Assembly (NCBI GenBank): GCA_022775045.1
Contig: JALFLB010000031.1
Span: 1 to 64,000 of the forward strand
Origin: Agathobacter sp.
GTDB lineage: Bacteria; Bacillota; Clostridia; Lachnospirales; Lachnospiraceae
DNA length: 64,000 nucleotides
Direction: 5' to 3'
Shown: positions 27,498 to 35,003 of the stretch, piece by piece
Layout: every line of letters begins with the position of its first letter
Numbering within the stretch: position 1 is the first letter of the stretch
Program-made: the position numbers and the translations under genes
Notes under the pieces: model-generated
Database searches by the model: none
Told to the model about the DNA's origin: nothing
What the model saw: only the letters and a program-made list of their open reading frames with translations

Positions 27498-29192
27498 ATG
27501 AGCGGATTATTGAAATTTATTACCTGTGGCAGTGTAGATGATGGAAAGTCCACACTGATCGGACATATTTTATATGATTCCAAGCTGTTATACACAGATC
27601 AGGAAAAAGCCCTGGAACTGGACAGCAAGGTGGGAAGCCGTGGCGGTGCCATTGACTATTCCCTCCTTCTGGATGGTCTGATGGCGGAGCGTGAGCAGGG
27701 CATTACCATCGATGTTGCCTACCGCTATTTTACAACCGACAAGAGAAGCTTTATCGTAGCAGATACACCGGGACATGAGGAGTACACCAGAAACATGGCA
27801 GTTGGTGCATCCTTTGCAGACCTTGCGGTCATCCTGGTGGATGCCAAGCAGGGTGTGCTGGTTCAGACGAGACGCCACGCGAGAATCTGTGCCCTAATGG
27901 GAATCAAATATTTTGTATTTGCAGTCAATAAGATGGATCTCGTGGATTACAGCGAGGGTCGTTTCAAAGAAATTGTGGGTCAGATTGAGGAGCTGGCAAA
28001 GGAGCTTTCTCTTGCCAGTGTCAAGATTATTCCGGTCTCTGCCACAGAGGGCGACAATGTGACCAAGCGTTCCGAAAATATGCCTTGGTATCAGGGAGAG
28101 GTTCTATTGTCTTACCTGGAGGAGATAGATGTCAGTGAGAAAAAGCAGGAGGAAGGCTTCTATCTTCCGGTACAGCGTGTCTGCCGTCCGGATCATACCT
28201 TCCGTGGTTTCCAGGGGCAGATAGAGAGTGGAAGTGTTTCTGTGGGCGATGAGATTGTCACCCTTCCAAGCCGTGAGCACGCGAAGGTAAAAACCATCCT
28301 TGTGGGGGATAGAGAATCTCAGAGCGCCGATGCCGGGCGTCCGGTTACCATCCAGCTGGACAAGGAAGTGGATGTATCGAGAGGTTGCGTACTTACAAAG
28401 GGTACAAATCTTCCAATCAGCAAGAATCTGACAGCAACAATCCTGTGGATGGATGATGAGGAACTGACCGTTGGCAAGGATTACCTGGTGAAGATCGGGA
28501 CCAAGACGATTCCGGGTGTGCTCAAGAACATCCAGTATAAGATTGATGTGAATACCGGTGAGTTCATTCCGGTGGGACGCCTCAGAAAGAATGAGATAGC
28601 GGTTTGTGACCTGGTGCTTCAGGAGGAGATTGTTCTGGATGCGTTCTTAAAGCATAAGACATTAGGTGAATTAATCCTGATTGACCGAATCACCAACATG
28701 ACCTCCGCCTGCGGTGTTGTTGAGAATCCGGAACTTGATGAGCATAAGGATTTGAAGTGTGCATTCGTATCCGGCAGCCTGAAGGCTAACGGTGATATTT
28801 TTGAGGAGTTCTATTATGATCTGGAGAGTATGAATGTTTTCAAGGTGCAGCCTTCCAACAAGACTTACACCATTGGGGATGAGATCCCGGTTGAGGGCGA
28901 GAGCTATCACTATCCGGATGACTTTGATGTGGTTGTTCTGCGGGAGCAGGTGGCCGTGTCTGTAAGAGATAAAAAGATTATCTCAATTATTCCGCTGGCA
29001 GATTACAACTATGCAGATGTGCCGGTTATCAATGGACGTGGCTTTGCGGTTCATGTGTCGAGTGCAGAGGATGTTGCATCCTTTAAGGCAGAGCTTGCTG
29101 CACAGGGTAAGCAGATTTCAGAGGAGTTCTTCAATAAGTGGGTGGACTTTGAAACATACCGCAGAATTGTGTTTAAGAACGAGCGCTGGTAG
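27498..29192 (+). CDS. cysN: Sulfate adenylyltransferase GTPase subunit CysN with non-kinase C-terminal extension
   Basis: A 564-residue GTPase partner of CysD. G1 is CGSVDDGKSTLIG (about 9-21), G3 is DTPGHEEYTRN, and G4 is NKMD. Two beta-barrel domains run to about residue 415. The remaining 145 residues contain no P-loop, so this is not the CysNC fusion with APS kinase, in agreement with APS reduction by AprAB. The extension is of unknown function. Start 27498 is chosen by homology to the usual KFITCGSVDD beginning, with GGAGGG upstream inside cysD. Last gene of the operon before a terminator. Confidence 0.94.
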   Translation: MSGLLKFITCGSVDDGKSTLIGHILYDSKLLYTDQEKALELDSKVGSRGGAIDYSLLLDGLMAEREQGITIDVAYRYFTTDKRSFIVADTPGHEEYTRNMAVGASFADLAVILVDAKQGVLVQTRRHARICALMGIKYFVFAVNKMDLVDYSEGRFKEIVGQIEELAKELSLASVKIIPVSATEGDNVTKRSENMPWYQGEVLLSYLEEIDVSEKKQEEGFYLPVQRVCRPDHTFRGFQGQIESGSVSVGDEIVTLPSREHAKVKTILVGDRESQSADAGRPVTIQLDKEVDVSRGCVLTKGTNLPISKNLTATILWMDDEELTVGKDYLVKIGTKTIPGVLKNIQYKIDVNTGEFIPVGRLRKNEIAVCDLVLQEEIVLDAFLKHKTLGELILIDRITNMTSACGVVENPELDEHKDLKCAFVSGSLKANGDIFEEFYYDLESMNVFKVQPSNKTYTIGDEIPVEGESYHYPDDFDVVVLREQVAVSVRDKKIISIIPLADYNYADVPVINGRGFAVHVSSAEDVASFKAELAAQGKQISEEFFNKWVDFETYRRIVFKNERW

Positions 29193-29223
29193 TTATAAAT
29201 TTTAAAAGGAACTAAAAAATCAA

Positions 29224-29263
29224 GAAAAATCGCTTAGGTCGTGAGGCTTAAGCGATTTTTTGC
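29224..29263 (+). terminator. Intrinsic terminator after cysN
   Basis: AAAATCGCTTA (from 29226) pairs with TAAGCGATTTT, followed by a T run. It closes the cysK-to-cysN operon. Confidence 0.85.
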
Positions 29264-29292
29264 GATCCATTATTTTTTATGGTAAAAACTGG

Positions 29293-29344
29293 TTGACAAA
29301 ACCCTGGGAAAGGGGTATAGTATAAAACATATTAAACCTACTAG
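29293..29344 (+). promoter_or_regulatory. Promoter and putative operator of the metY-hcy operon
   Basis: TTGACA (29293-29298), a 17-base spacer, TATAGT (29316-29321). TTAAACCTACTAG (29332-29344) lies just downstream of the expected start and shares TTAAACCTA with the cysK promoter. A repressor bound there would block the polymerase. No SAM riboswitch is present. Confidence 0.68.
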
Positions 29345-29374
29345 ATAACTATGATTTATAAAAGGAGCGACAAA

Positions 29375-30616
29375 ATGGGCTTCAACACAGAACTTTTGCA
29401 CGGGGCGAAAGAAGGGGATCCTGCTACAGGAGCGACACTGACTCCGGTATATCAGTCCAGTGCATTTTATCAGCCATCGGCGGAGCAGCACGAAAAGCTG
29501 TTCAACAATAAGGCGAATGGCTATTCCTATACGAGAATCAACAATCCGACGATTGCGGCTTTTGAAGAACGCATGACAGTGCTTGAGAAGGGACTTGCCT
29601 CTGTAGCGTGTTCCTCTGGTATGGCTGCGATCACGGATACACTTTTGAATATTGTAGGTGCGGGAAATGAGATTGTGACCAGTAACAGCCTGTATGGCGG
29701 AACCATCGATCTCTTCCATGATCTGGAGGCCTTTGGCATCACCACAAGGTTTGTGGACGGAGCCGATTTGGGAGAGGTGGAGTCAGCAATCAATGACAAG
29801 ACCAGGGCCATATTCGCGGAGACAATCGGAAACCCGAAGCTGGATGTGACGGACATTCCCGTCTGGGCAAAGCTGGCACATGATCATGGACTTCCACTCA
29901 TCATTGACAATACAGTGGCCACCGCGTTTTTGGTGAAGCCCTTGACATTGGGAGCTGATATTGTGATTAACTCCACATCGAAATATGTCAATGGCAACAG
30001 CAGTGCAATCAGCGGAGTAATTACGGACAGTGGAAAGTTCAAGTGGGATGCCGGGCGGTATCCGGGCTTGAAACCTTATGCGAAGTTTGGTCCATTCGCT
30101 TTTACCGCGAAGCTTCGGAACGGTCTGTTCCGCAACATGGGGGCCTGTATGGCACCACAGACCGCTTTTTATAATCTGGTGGGAATGGAGACTCTGGGGC
30201 TTCGCATGGAGCGTGCCTGTGACAATGCGGCGCAGCTTGCCGCGTACTTAGATCTTCTCCCAGGTGTGAACGTCAACTATCCGGGACTGGCATCCAGCCC
30301 ATGGTACGACACAGCAACACGATTGTTGAATGGCCGCTATGGTGCAATTTTCACACTTCGGGTAGGAAGTAAGGACAAGGCTTTTGCAATCATGAATTCG
30401 CTTAAGATTCCGATGATCGTATCGAATATCGGGGACACGAAGACCTTGATTGTACATCCGTCCTCCACATTGAGTGCTCACAGCACAGAGCAGGAGAAAA
30501 AGGATGCAGCAGTGTATGACGATATGATCAGAGTGAGCGTCGGCATCGAAGATATTGAGGATCTGATTCACGATTTTGAGGCGGCAATCGTGGGTGCCGG
30601 GGTCGGTGAAAGCTAA
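29375..30616 (+). CDS. metY: O-acetylhomoserine sulfhydrylase MetY
   Basis: A 413-residue PLP enzyme of the Cys/Met metabolism family that makes homocysteine from O-acetylhomoserine and a sulfur donor. Visible are TLTPVYQSSAF, SSGMAAITDTLL (about 76-87), NTVATAFLVKPLTLGADIVINSTSKYVNG with the PLP lysine in STSKY (near 207), and the C-terminal HPSSTLSAH. ATG 29375 follows AAAGGAG. In the known thiocarboxylate route MetY takes sulfur from HcyS; here hcyS-like, E1 and JAMM genes lie in the same operon 1.5 kb downstream. No metX (homoserine acetyltransferase) is in the window. Confidence 0.93.
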   Translation: MGFNTELLHGAKEGDPATGATLTPVYQSSAFYQPSAEQHEKLFNNKANGYSYTRINNPTIAAFEERMTVLEKGLASVACSSGMAAITDTLLNIVGAGNEIVTSNSLYGGTIDLFHDLEAFGITTRFVDGADLGEVESAINDKTRAIFAETIGNPKLDVTDIPVWAKLAHDHGLPLIIDNTVATAFLVKPLTLGADIVINSTSKYVNGNSSAISGVITDSGKFKWDAGRYPGLKPYAKFGPFAFTAKLRNGLFRNMGACMAPQTAFYNLVGMETLGLRMERACDNAAQLAAYLDLLPGVNVNYPGLASSPWYDTATRLLNGRYGAIFTLRVGSKDKAFAIMNSLKIPMIVSNIGDTKTLIVHPSSTLSAHSTEQEKKDAAVYDDMIRVSVGIEDIEDLIHDFEAAIVGAGVGES

Positions 30617-30720
30617 GGCATCTGTGAGAAAACAGAACATTGCGAATACATAGGAAAACTGATAAGGTTAACAGAGATAGAAATGATTCATACATAAATG
30701 ATAAGAAAAAGGAGAGCGTT

Positions 30721-31581
30721 ATGGCAGTTGATTATGCAGCATTAAAAAAGGGCGGTTTTATGCGCCAGAAGCAGAAGAACCATTTTTCATTAAGACTTGC
30801 AGTGGTAGGAGGAAATCTCACTGCGGAGAATTTAAAGATTATTGCTGAGGTAGCGGAGAAGTACGGAGATGGACATGTCCATCTGACCTCCCGTCAGAGC
30901 GTGGAGATTCCGTTTATCAAACTGGAACAGGTTGAGGAAGTGAAGGAGGCCCTTGCTACCGGTGGCTGTAAGCCGGGGGTCTGTGGTCCGAGAGTCCGCA
31001 CCATCACAGCCTGTCAGGGCTCTGAAATCTGCCCGAGCGGCAACATTGATACCTACGGTCTTGCGAAAAAGCTGGATGAGCGTTACTTTGCAAGAGAACT
31101 TCCACACAAGTTCAAGTTCGGTGTGACCGGCTGTCAGAACAATTGCTTAAAGGCGGAAGAGAACGATGTGGGAATCAAGGGTGCTTCCATCGTGGAGTGG
31201 GATGAGGATGCATGTATTATGTGCGGTGTTTGCGAGAAAACCTGCCGCGAAAGTGCCATTTCCGTGAAAGATGGAAAGATTGATTTAGATAGAGAGAAAT
31301 GTAACTACTGTGGACGCTGTGTGAAGGCATGTCCGACCGAGGCATGGAAGGGAACACCGGGATTTTTGGTTTCCTTCGGCGGACTGTTCGGGAACCGTGT
31401 GTACAAGGGAGAGAATTATCTTCCGGTCATTACATCGGAGGAACAGTTATTTGCAGTAACAGACGCAGCAATCCAGTTTTTTGATGACAATGCCAATCCG
31501 GGCGAGCGTTTCCGTATGACCATCGAGCGCGTGGGTCTGGATGCATTTAAGAAAGTAATAGAGGAGGCATATCATGGCTGA
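30721..31581 (+). CDS. Small siroheme sulfite reductase with two ferredoxin clusters
   Basis: A 286-residue one-piece sulfite (or nitrite) reductase. The ferredoxin-like half-domain HFSLRL...HLTSRQSVEIP comes first. The siroheme-[4Fe-4S] cysteines are C98 and C104 (CQGSEIC) and C138 and C142 (CQNNC). Two inserted [4Fe-4S] motifs follow: C165, C168, C171, C175 and C194, C197, C200, C204. It is half the size of CysI or the Dsr subunits, as in low-molecular-weight assimilatory enzymes. The start is ATG 30721 after AAAAGGAGAG. Placed between metY and tusA, it should reduce the sulfite made by AprAB to sulfide. Confidence 0.9.
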   Translation: MAVDYAALKKGGFMRQKQKNHFSLRLAVVGGNLTAENLKIIAEVAEKYGDGHVHLTSRQSVEIPFIKLEQVEEVKEALATGGCKPGVCGPRVRTITACQGSEICPSGNIDTYGLAKKLDERYFARELPHKFKFGVTGCQNNCLKAEENDVGIKGASIVEWDEDACIMCGVCEKTCRESAISVKDGKIDLDREKCNYCGRCVKACPTEAWKGTPGFLVSFGGLFGNRVYKGENYLPVITSEEQLFAVTDAAIQFFDDNANPGERFRMTIERVGLDAFKKVIEEAYHG

Positions 31582-31819
31582 TTATGAAATTGATGAAAGA
31601 GTAGATATTACCGATGTGGTCTGCCCGATGACCTTTGTGAAGGCGAAAGTGGCAATGGAGGAAATCGAAGTCGGTCAAGTGCTTGCAGTCACCATGAACG
31701 ACGGGGAACCGGTTCAGAATGTACCGCGCAGCTTTAAGGAAGAAGGGCAGCAGGTGTTAAAGCTGATTGATAATGGCAACGGCACCTATGACCTGATTGT
31801 AAAGAAGTTAGAGGAGTAA
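31574..31819 (+). CDS. TusA/SirA-like sulfur transfer protein
   Basis: An 81-residue protein of the TusA fold with the signature VVCPMTFVKAKVAM; C17 followed by P18 is the expected persulfide-carrying cysteine. Members pass sulfane sulfur between enzymes. It overlaps the sulfite reductase gene by 8 bases and is three bases from the thioredoxin gene. I infer it carries sulfur between the reductase and the carrier-activating enzyme; it need not act in tRNA thiolation here. Confidence 0.9.
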   Translation: MADYEIDERVDITDVVCPMTFVKAKVAMEEIEVGQVLAVTMNDGEPVQNVPRSFKEEGQQVLKLIDNGNGTYDLIVKKLEE

Positions 31820-31822
31820 CAG

Positions 31823-32140
31823 ATGGCAGCAAGAATCAGTAAAGACAGCTTTGAACAGGAAGTACTGAAAAGTGAGCTTCCGGTGATCGTGGATTTCTAT
31901 TCCGATTCCTGCATCCCTTGTAAGCAGCTTTCCCCAATTTTAGGAGATATCGAGGATGATTACGAGGATAAGATCAAGGTCTTCAAGGTAAATGTGAATT
32001 TTGATGAAGAGCTGGCCGAACAGTATGAAGTGCTGGCATCCCCGACCTTGGTATTTTTCAAGGATGGAAAGGAAGTGGACCGCATCCGCGGGCTGGTAAA
32101 GAAACAGGAATTAAGTGAGCACGTAGAAAAAATGTTATAA
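31823..32140 (+). CDS. Thioredoxin with CIPC active site
   Basis: A 105-residue thioredoxin. The active site is C30-I-P-C33 in SDSCIPCKQLSP, unlike the usual CGPC. The rest of the fold is standard (DFYSDS, cis-Pro loop ASPTLVFFKDGKEVDRIRG). Its own thioredoxin reductase follows in the same operon, so the pair probably forms a dedicated redox couple for sulfur chemistry, for example reducing persulfides on TusA or disulfides on the activating enzyme. Confidence 0.92.
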   Translation: MAARISKDSFEQEVLKSELPVIVDFYSDSCIPCKQLSPILGDIEDDYEDKIKVFKVNVNFDEELAEQYEVLASPTLVFFKDGKEVDRIRGLVKKQELSEHVEKML

Positions 32141-32154
32141 AAAAGGAGTATAGT

Positions 32155-32364
32155 ATGAAAGTAACAATTGCAGGTAACACTAAGGATATTGCAGAAAATA
32201 CAACAGTTGCACAGCTTGTTGTGGACGAGAAGGTGGACAATCCGGAGTACGTGACTGTTACCATCAACGATGAGTTTGTGGAACATCATGATTTTGAAAA
32301 TGTGGTATTAAAGGAGAATGATGTTGTTGAGTTCTTATACTTCATGGGAGGTGGAAGATTCTAA
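32155..32364 (+). CDS. ThiS-like sulfur carrier with masked C-terminus (HcyS-like)
   Basis: A 69-residue ubiquitin-fold carrier that resembles ThiS, but after the glycines G65-G66-G67 it carries two extra residues, R68 and F69. Such capped carriers (HcyS of Wolinella, QbsE of Pseudomonas, CysO-like proteins) cannot be activated until a JAMM protease trims them. Removing Arg-Phe would leave F-x-G-G-G, the same ending as the ThiS encoded at 11296. The next genes are an E1-like enzyme (overlapping by one base) and a JAMM protease. Inferred role: thiocarboxylate sulfur donor for homocysteine and possibly cysteine. Confidence 0.88.
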   Translation: MKVTIAGNTKDIAENTTVAQLVVDEKVDNPEYVTVTINDEFVEHHDFENVVLKENDVVEFLYFMGGGRF

Positions 32365-33173
32365 TGGCATTTACGAATGAACAGATGGAGCGTTACAGCC
32401 GTCACATCATCCTTCAGGAGGTTGGTGTGAAGGGGCAGAAGAAGCTCTTAAACGGAAAAGTATTAATTATCGGAGCGGGTGGACTTGGCGCACCGGCAGC
32501 TATGTATCTGGCAGCAGCCGGAGTAGGAACGATTGGTATTGTCGATGCAGATGAGGTTGATTTATCCAATTTGCAGAGACAGATCATCCATGGAACTGCA
32601 GATGTTGGAAAAGCAAAGGTAAAGTCTGCAAAAGAAACAATGAATGCTATGAATCCGGATGTACAGGTCAATACATACCGTGAGTTTGTAACATCAGAAA
32701 ACATCATGGATCTTATTAAGGATTATGATTTCATCATTGATGGAACCGACAATTTTCCAGCAAAATTTTTGATTAACGATGCCTGCGTTATGGCGAAAAA
32801 GCCGTTTTCCCATGCGGGAATCATCCGATTTAAGGGACAGCTGATGACCTATGTGCCTGGCGCAGGACCATGTTATCGTTGTGTATTTAAGAATCCGCCG
32901 CCAAAGGATGCGGTTCCGACCTGTAAGCAGGCCGGGGTCATCGGTGCGATGGGGGGTGTGATCGGAAGTCTTCAGGCAATGGAGGCCGTCAAGTATCTGC
33001 TCGGCGTGGGAGACCTGCTGACAGGTAAGCTTCTTACCTTCGATGCGCTTAAGATGGAATTCCATACAGTCAAGCTGCCGAAGGCAGATAAGAACTGTGC
33101 AATCTGCGGCGAACATCCAACTATCACAGAGCTGATTGATTATGAGCAGGTAGAGTGCCCTGACCATAAATAG
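32364..33173 (+). CDS. ThiF/MoeB-like carrier-activating enzyme (HcyF-like)
   Basis: A 269-residue E1-like adenylyltransferase. The nucleotide motif GAGGLG (37-42), the RQIIHGTADVGKAK region and DGTDNFPAKFLIND are intact. Zinc ligands are C170/C173 and C245/C248. A cysteine in PTCKQAG (C187) matches the position of the catalytic or sulfur-carrying cysteine of the family. There is no rhodanese domain, so sulfur must come from another protein such as TusA or directly from sulfide. It overlaps the carrier gene by one base. As the only ThiF-type gene in the window it may also charge the ThiS of the thi operon. Confidence 0.92.
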   Translation: MAFTNEQMERYSRHIILQEVGVKGQKKLLNGKVLIIGAGGLGAPAAMYLAAAGVGTIGIVDADEVDLSNLQRQIIHGTADVGKAKVKSAKETMNAMNPDVQVNTYREFVTSENIMDLIKDYDFIIDGTDNFPAKFLINDACVMAKKPFSHAGIIRFKGQLMTYVPGAGPCYRCVFKNPPPKDAVPTCKQAGVIGAMGGVIGSLQAMEAVKYLLGVGDLLTGKLLTFDALKMEFHTVKLPKADKNCAICGEHPTITELIDYEQVECPDHK

Positions 33174-33185
33174 AAAGAGGATATT

Positions 33186-33599
33186 ATGATACAACTAAGC
33201 AAAGCAGACTATGAAAAGATCATCGTCCATGCCAAGGAGCATCTTCCAGAGGAGGCCTGTGGCCTGATTGCAGGCACCAAAGAGGGCGATGTCAAGAAAA
33301 TTGAAAAGGTCTATCTACTGACCAATATTGACCATACCAACGAGCATTTTTCCATGGATCCAAAGGAGCAGCTGGCAGCGGTCAAGGATATGCGCGCCAA
33401 CGGCTACACGCCGCTGGGCAACTGGCATTCCCATCCGGAGTCCCCGGCTCGTCCATCCGAGGAGGATAAGCGTTTGGCCTATGATCCGACAGTCAACTAT
33501 CTGATTCTTTCGCTGATGAATCCGGAGGAGCCGGTGATCAAAGCGTTTGATATCGATAAGGATCGGAATGTGACGGTGGAGGAAATTTCAATCATTTAG
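33186..33599 (+). CDS. JAMM/MPN+ metalloprotease (HcyD-like)
   Basis: A 137-residue zinc protease of the Mov34/MPN/PAD-1 family. The JAMM signature is complete: E23 in EEACGLIAG, then H81-x-H83 in NWHSHPESP, with S91 and D94. It is a minimal domain without fusions, like the prokaryotic enzymes that trim ubiquitin-fold carriers (Mec+, QbsD, HcyD). It follows the E1 gene by 12 bases. Its probable substrate is the Arg-Phe cap of the adjacent carrier. Confidence 0.9.
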   Translation: MIQLSKADYEKIIVHAKEHLPEEACGLIAGTKEGDVKKIEKVYLLTNIDHTNEHFSMDPKEQLAAVKDMRANGYTPLGNWHSHPESPARPSEEDKRLAYDPTVNYLILSLMNPEEPVIKAFDIDKDRNVTVEEISII

Positions 33600-33627
33600 G
33601 AATGAAGCTCGTGAAATGGAGAGTTAT

Positions 33628-34545
33628 ATGTACGATTTAGTGATTATTGGAAGCGGTCCGGCAGGATTATCGGCAGCGGTATATGCAAAGAGAGCTTGTC
33701 TGGATCTCGTGATGGTCGAAAAGGAGCCGATGGGCGGAGGACAGATGATTTACACTCAGGAGGTGGATAATTATCTGGGGCTTCCCGGAATGGGCGGATT
33801 TGATCTGTCACAGAAATTCGAGGAACATGCTAAGAAAATGGGGGTTCTAACTCAAAATGGAGAGGTTGCGAATATCGAGAAGGTCAGGGATTACTGGCAG
33901 GTTGTTTTGGAGGCTGGCGAGATACTTGAGACCAGAACCGTGCTTCTTGCAACCGGTGCAAGCCATAGAAAGCTCTTGGTGCCTGGGGAGGAGAGACTGA
34001 CCGGAGCCGGTGTATCCTACTGTGCAACCTGTGACGGGGCTTTTTTCCGGGACAAGACAGTGGCGGTTGTCGGCGGTGGCGATGTGGCGCTTGAGGATGC
34101 GCTTTATCTTGCCAAAGGCTGTAAGCAGGTGTATCTGATTCATCGCAGACAGGAGCTGCGCGGTGCGAAGATTCTGCAGGAGCAGGTTGCAGGAGAGTCA
34201 AAGATTACATTCCTTCCGGATACCGTTATCACGCAAATTTACGGAGATAACAAGGTTGACGGAGTGACGCTTTTCAATAAAAAGGATGAGAGTACAAAGG
34301 AGCTTGCATTGGATGGTGTCTTTATCGCTGTCGGTATGCATCCTCAGACCGAGACGGTTGAGAAGCTTCTTTGCCTTGATCATGGTTATGTCAGGGCGGG
34401 AGAAGATGGAATTACAGATCAGCCGGGATTGTTTGTAGCTGGGGATGTCCGCACCAAGAGGCTTCGTCAGATTGTGACGGCGGTTGCGGATGGAGCTAAT
34501 GCTGTCACAAGTATTATCGATTATCTGTCACAGAGAGAAAACTAG
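33628..34545 (+). CDS. trxB: Thioredoxin reductase
   Basis: A 305-residue NAD(P)H:flavin disulfide reductase. FAD motif GSGPAG (8-13), redox pair C132-A-T-C135, NAD(P)-binding VVGGGDVALEDALYLA, and the second FAD motif GLFVAGDV are present. The second nucleotide motif and surrounding HRRQELRGAKIL fit NADPH-type enzymes. I use ATG 33628 (GGAGAG upstream); an ATG four codons earlier is possible. It probably serves the CIPC thioredoxin encoded 1.5 kb upstream. Confidence 0.92.
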   Translation: MYDLVIIGSGPAGLSAAVYAKRACLDLVMVEKEPMGGGQMIYTQEVDNYLGLPGMGGFDLSQKFEEHAKKMGVLTQNGEVANIEKVRDYWQVVLEAGEILETRTVLLATGASHRKLLVPGEERLTGAGVSYCATCDGAFFRDKTVAVVGGGDVALEDALYLAKGCKQVYLIHRRQELRGAKILQEQVAGESKITFLPDTVITQIYGDNKVDGVTLFNKKDESTKELALDGVFIAVGMHPQTETVEKLLCLDHGYVRAGEDGITDQPGLFVAGDVRTKRLRQIVTAVADGANAVTSIIDYLSQREN

Positions 34546-34561
34546 GAAAGGTGGTGAAATC

Positions 34562-34993
34562 ATGCTGATATCTTCAAGAGGCCAATATGCAATCCGCATC
34601 CTTCTGGATCTGGCAATCCATGAGGATGGGGGAGAAGCAATTAATGTCAAGACAATTGCACAGCGGCAGGAGCTTTCCGAAAAATATATGGAGCAGATTT
34701 TAAGTGTTCTTCAAAAAGCAGGCTTTGTTATCAGTACCAGAGGGTATCATGGTGGTTATCATCTGTCCGGAAAGCCGGAGAACTATTCTGTGGGGAAAAT
34801 TCTCCGCACAGTGGACGGACCCCTTATTCCGGCAAACCAGCAGACTTCGGGAGAGAATAAGCCGGTGGATTTGGTAGTTAATGAGCTGTGGGTCAATCTG
34901 CAGGATAAGATTGAGAAGACGCTCGATGATGTAACACTTTTGGATCTGATGAACAGTTATAATGAAAAACTATGCTTTAATTATATGATATAG
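34562..34993 (+). CDS. Rrf2-family regulator, CymR-like
   Basis: A 143-residue winged-helix repressor of the Rrf2 family (MLISSRGQYAIRILLDLA, recognition helix SEKYMEQILSVLQKAG, wing STRGYHGGYHL). The three cysteines that hold the Fe-S cluster in IscR and NsrR are missing, so a metal-free CymR-type sensor is more likely. In Bacillus and Staphylococcus CymR binds CysK to repress sulfur genes when cysteine is plentiful; here cysK follows directly, 10 bases later. Likely targets are the two TTAAACCTA-bearing promoters in this window. ATG 34562 has AAAGGTGG upstream. Confidence 0.88.
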   Translation: MLISSRGQYAIRILLDLAIHEDGGEAINVKTIAQRQELSEKYMEQILSVLQKAGFVISTRGYHGGYHLSGKPENYSVGKILRTVDGPLIPANQQTSGENKPVDLVVNELWVNLQDKIEKTLDDVTLLDLMNSYNEKLCFNYMI

Positions 34994-35003
34994 GAGGTAG
35001 CAC

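Noticed and set aside
28740-29192. APS kinase domain fused to CysN
   Set aside because: No P-loop or other kinase motif in the C-terminal extension.
29293-29374. SAM riboswitch or T-box upstream of metY
   Set aside because: Only about 50 bases separate the predicted start from the gene; no aptamer or T-box sequence fits.
34562-34993. IscR or NsrR identity for the Rrf2 protein
   Set aside because: The three cluster-binding cysteines are absent.
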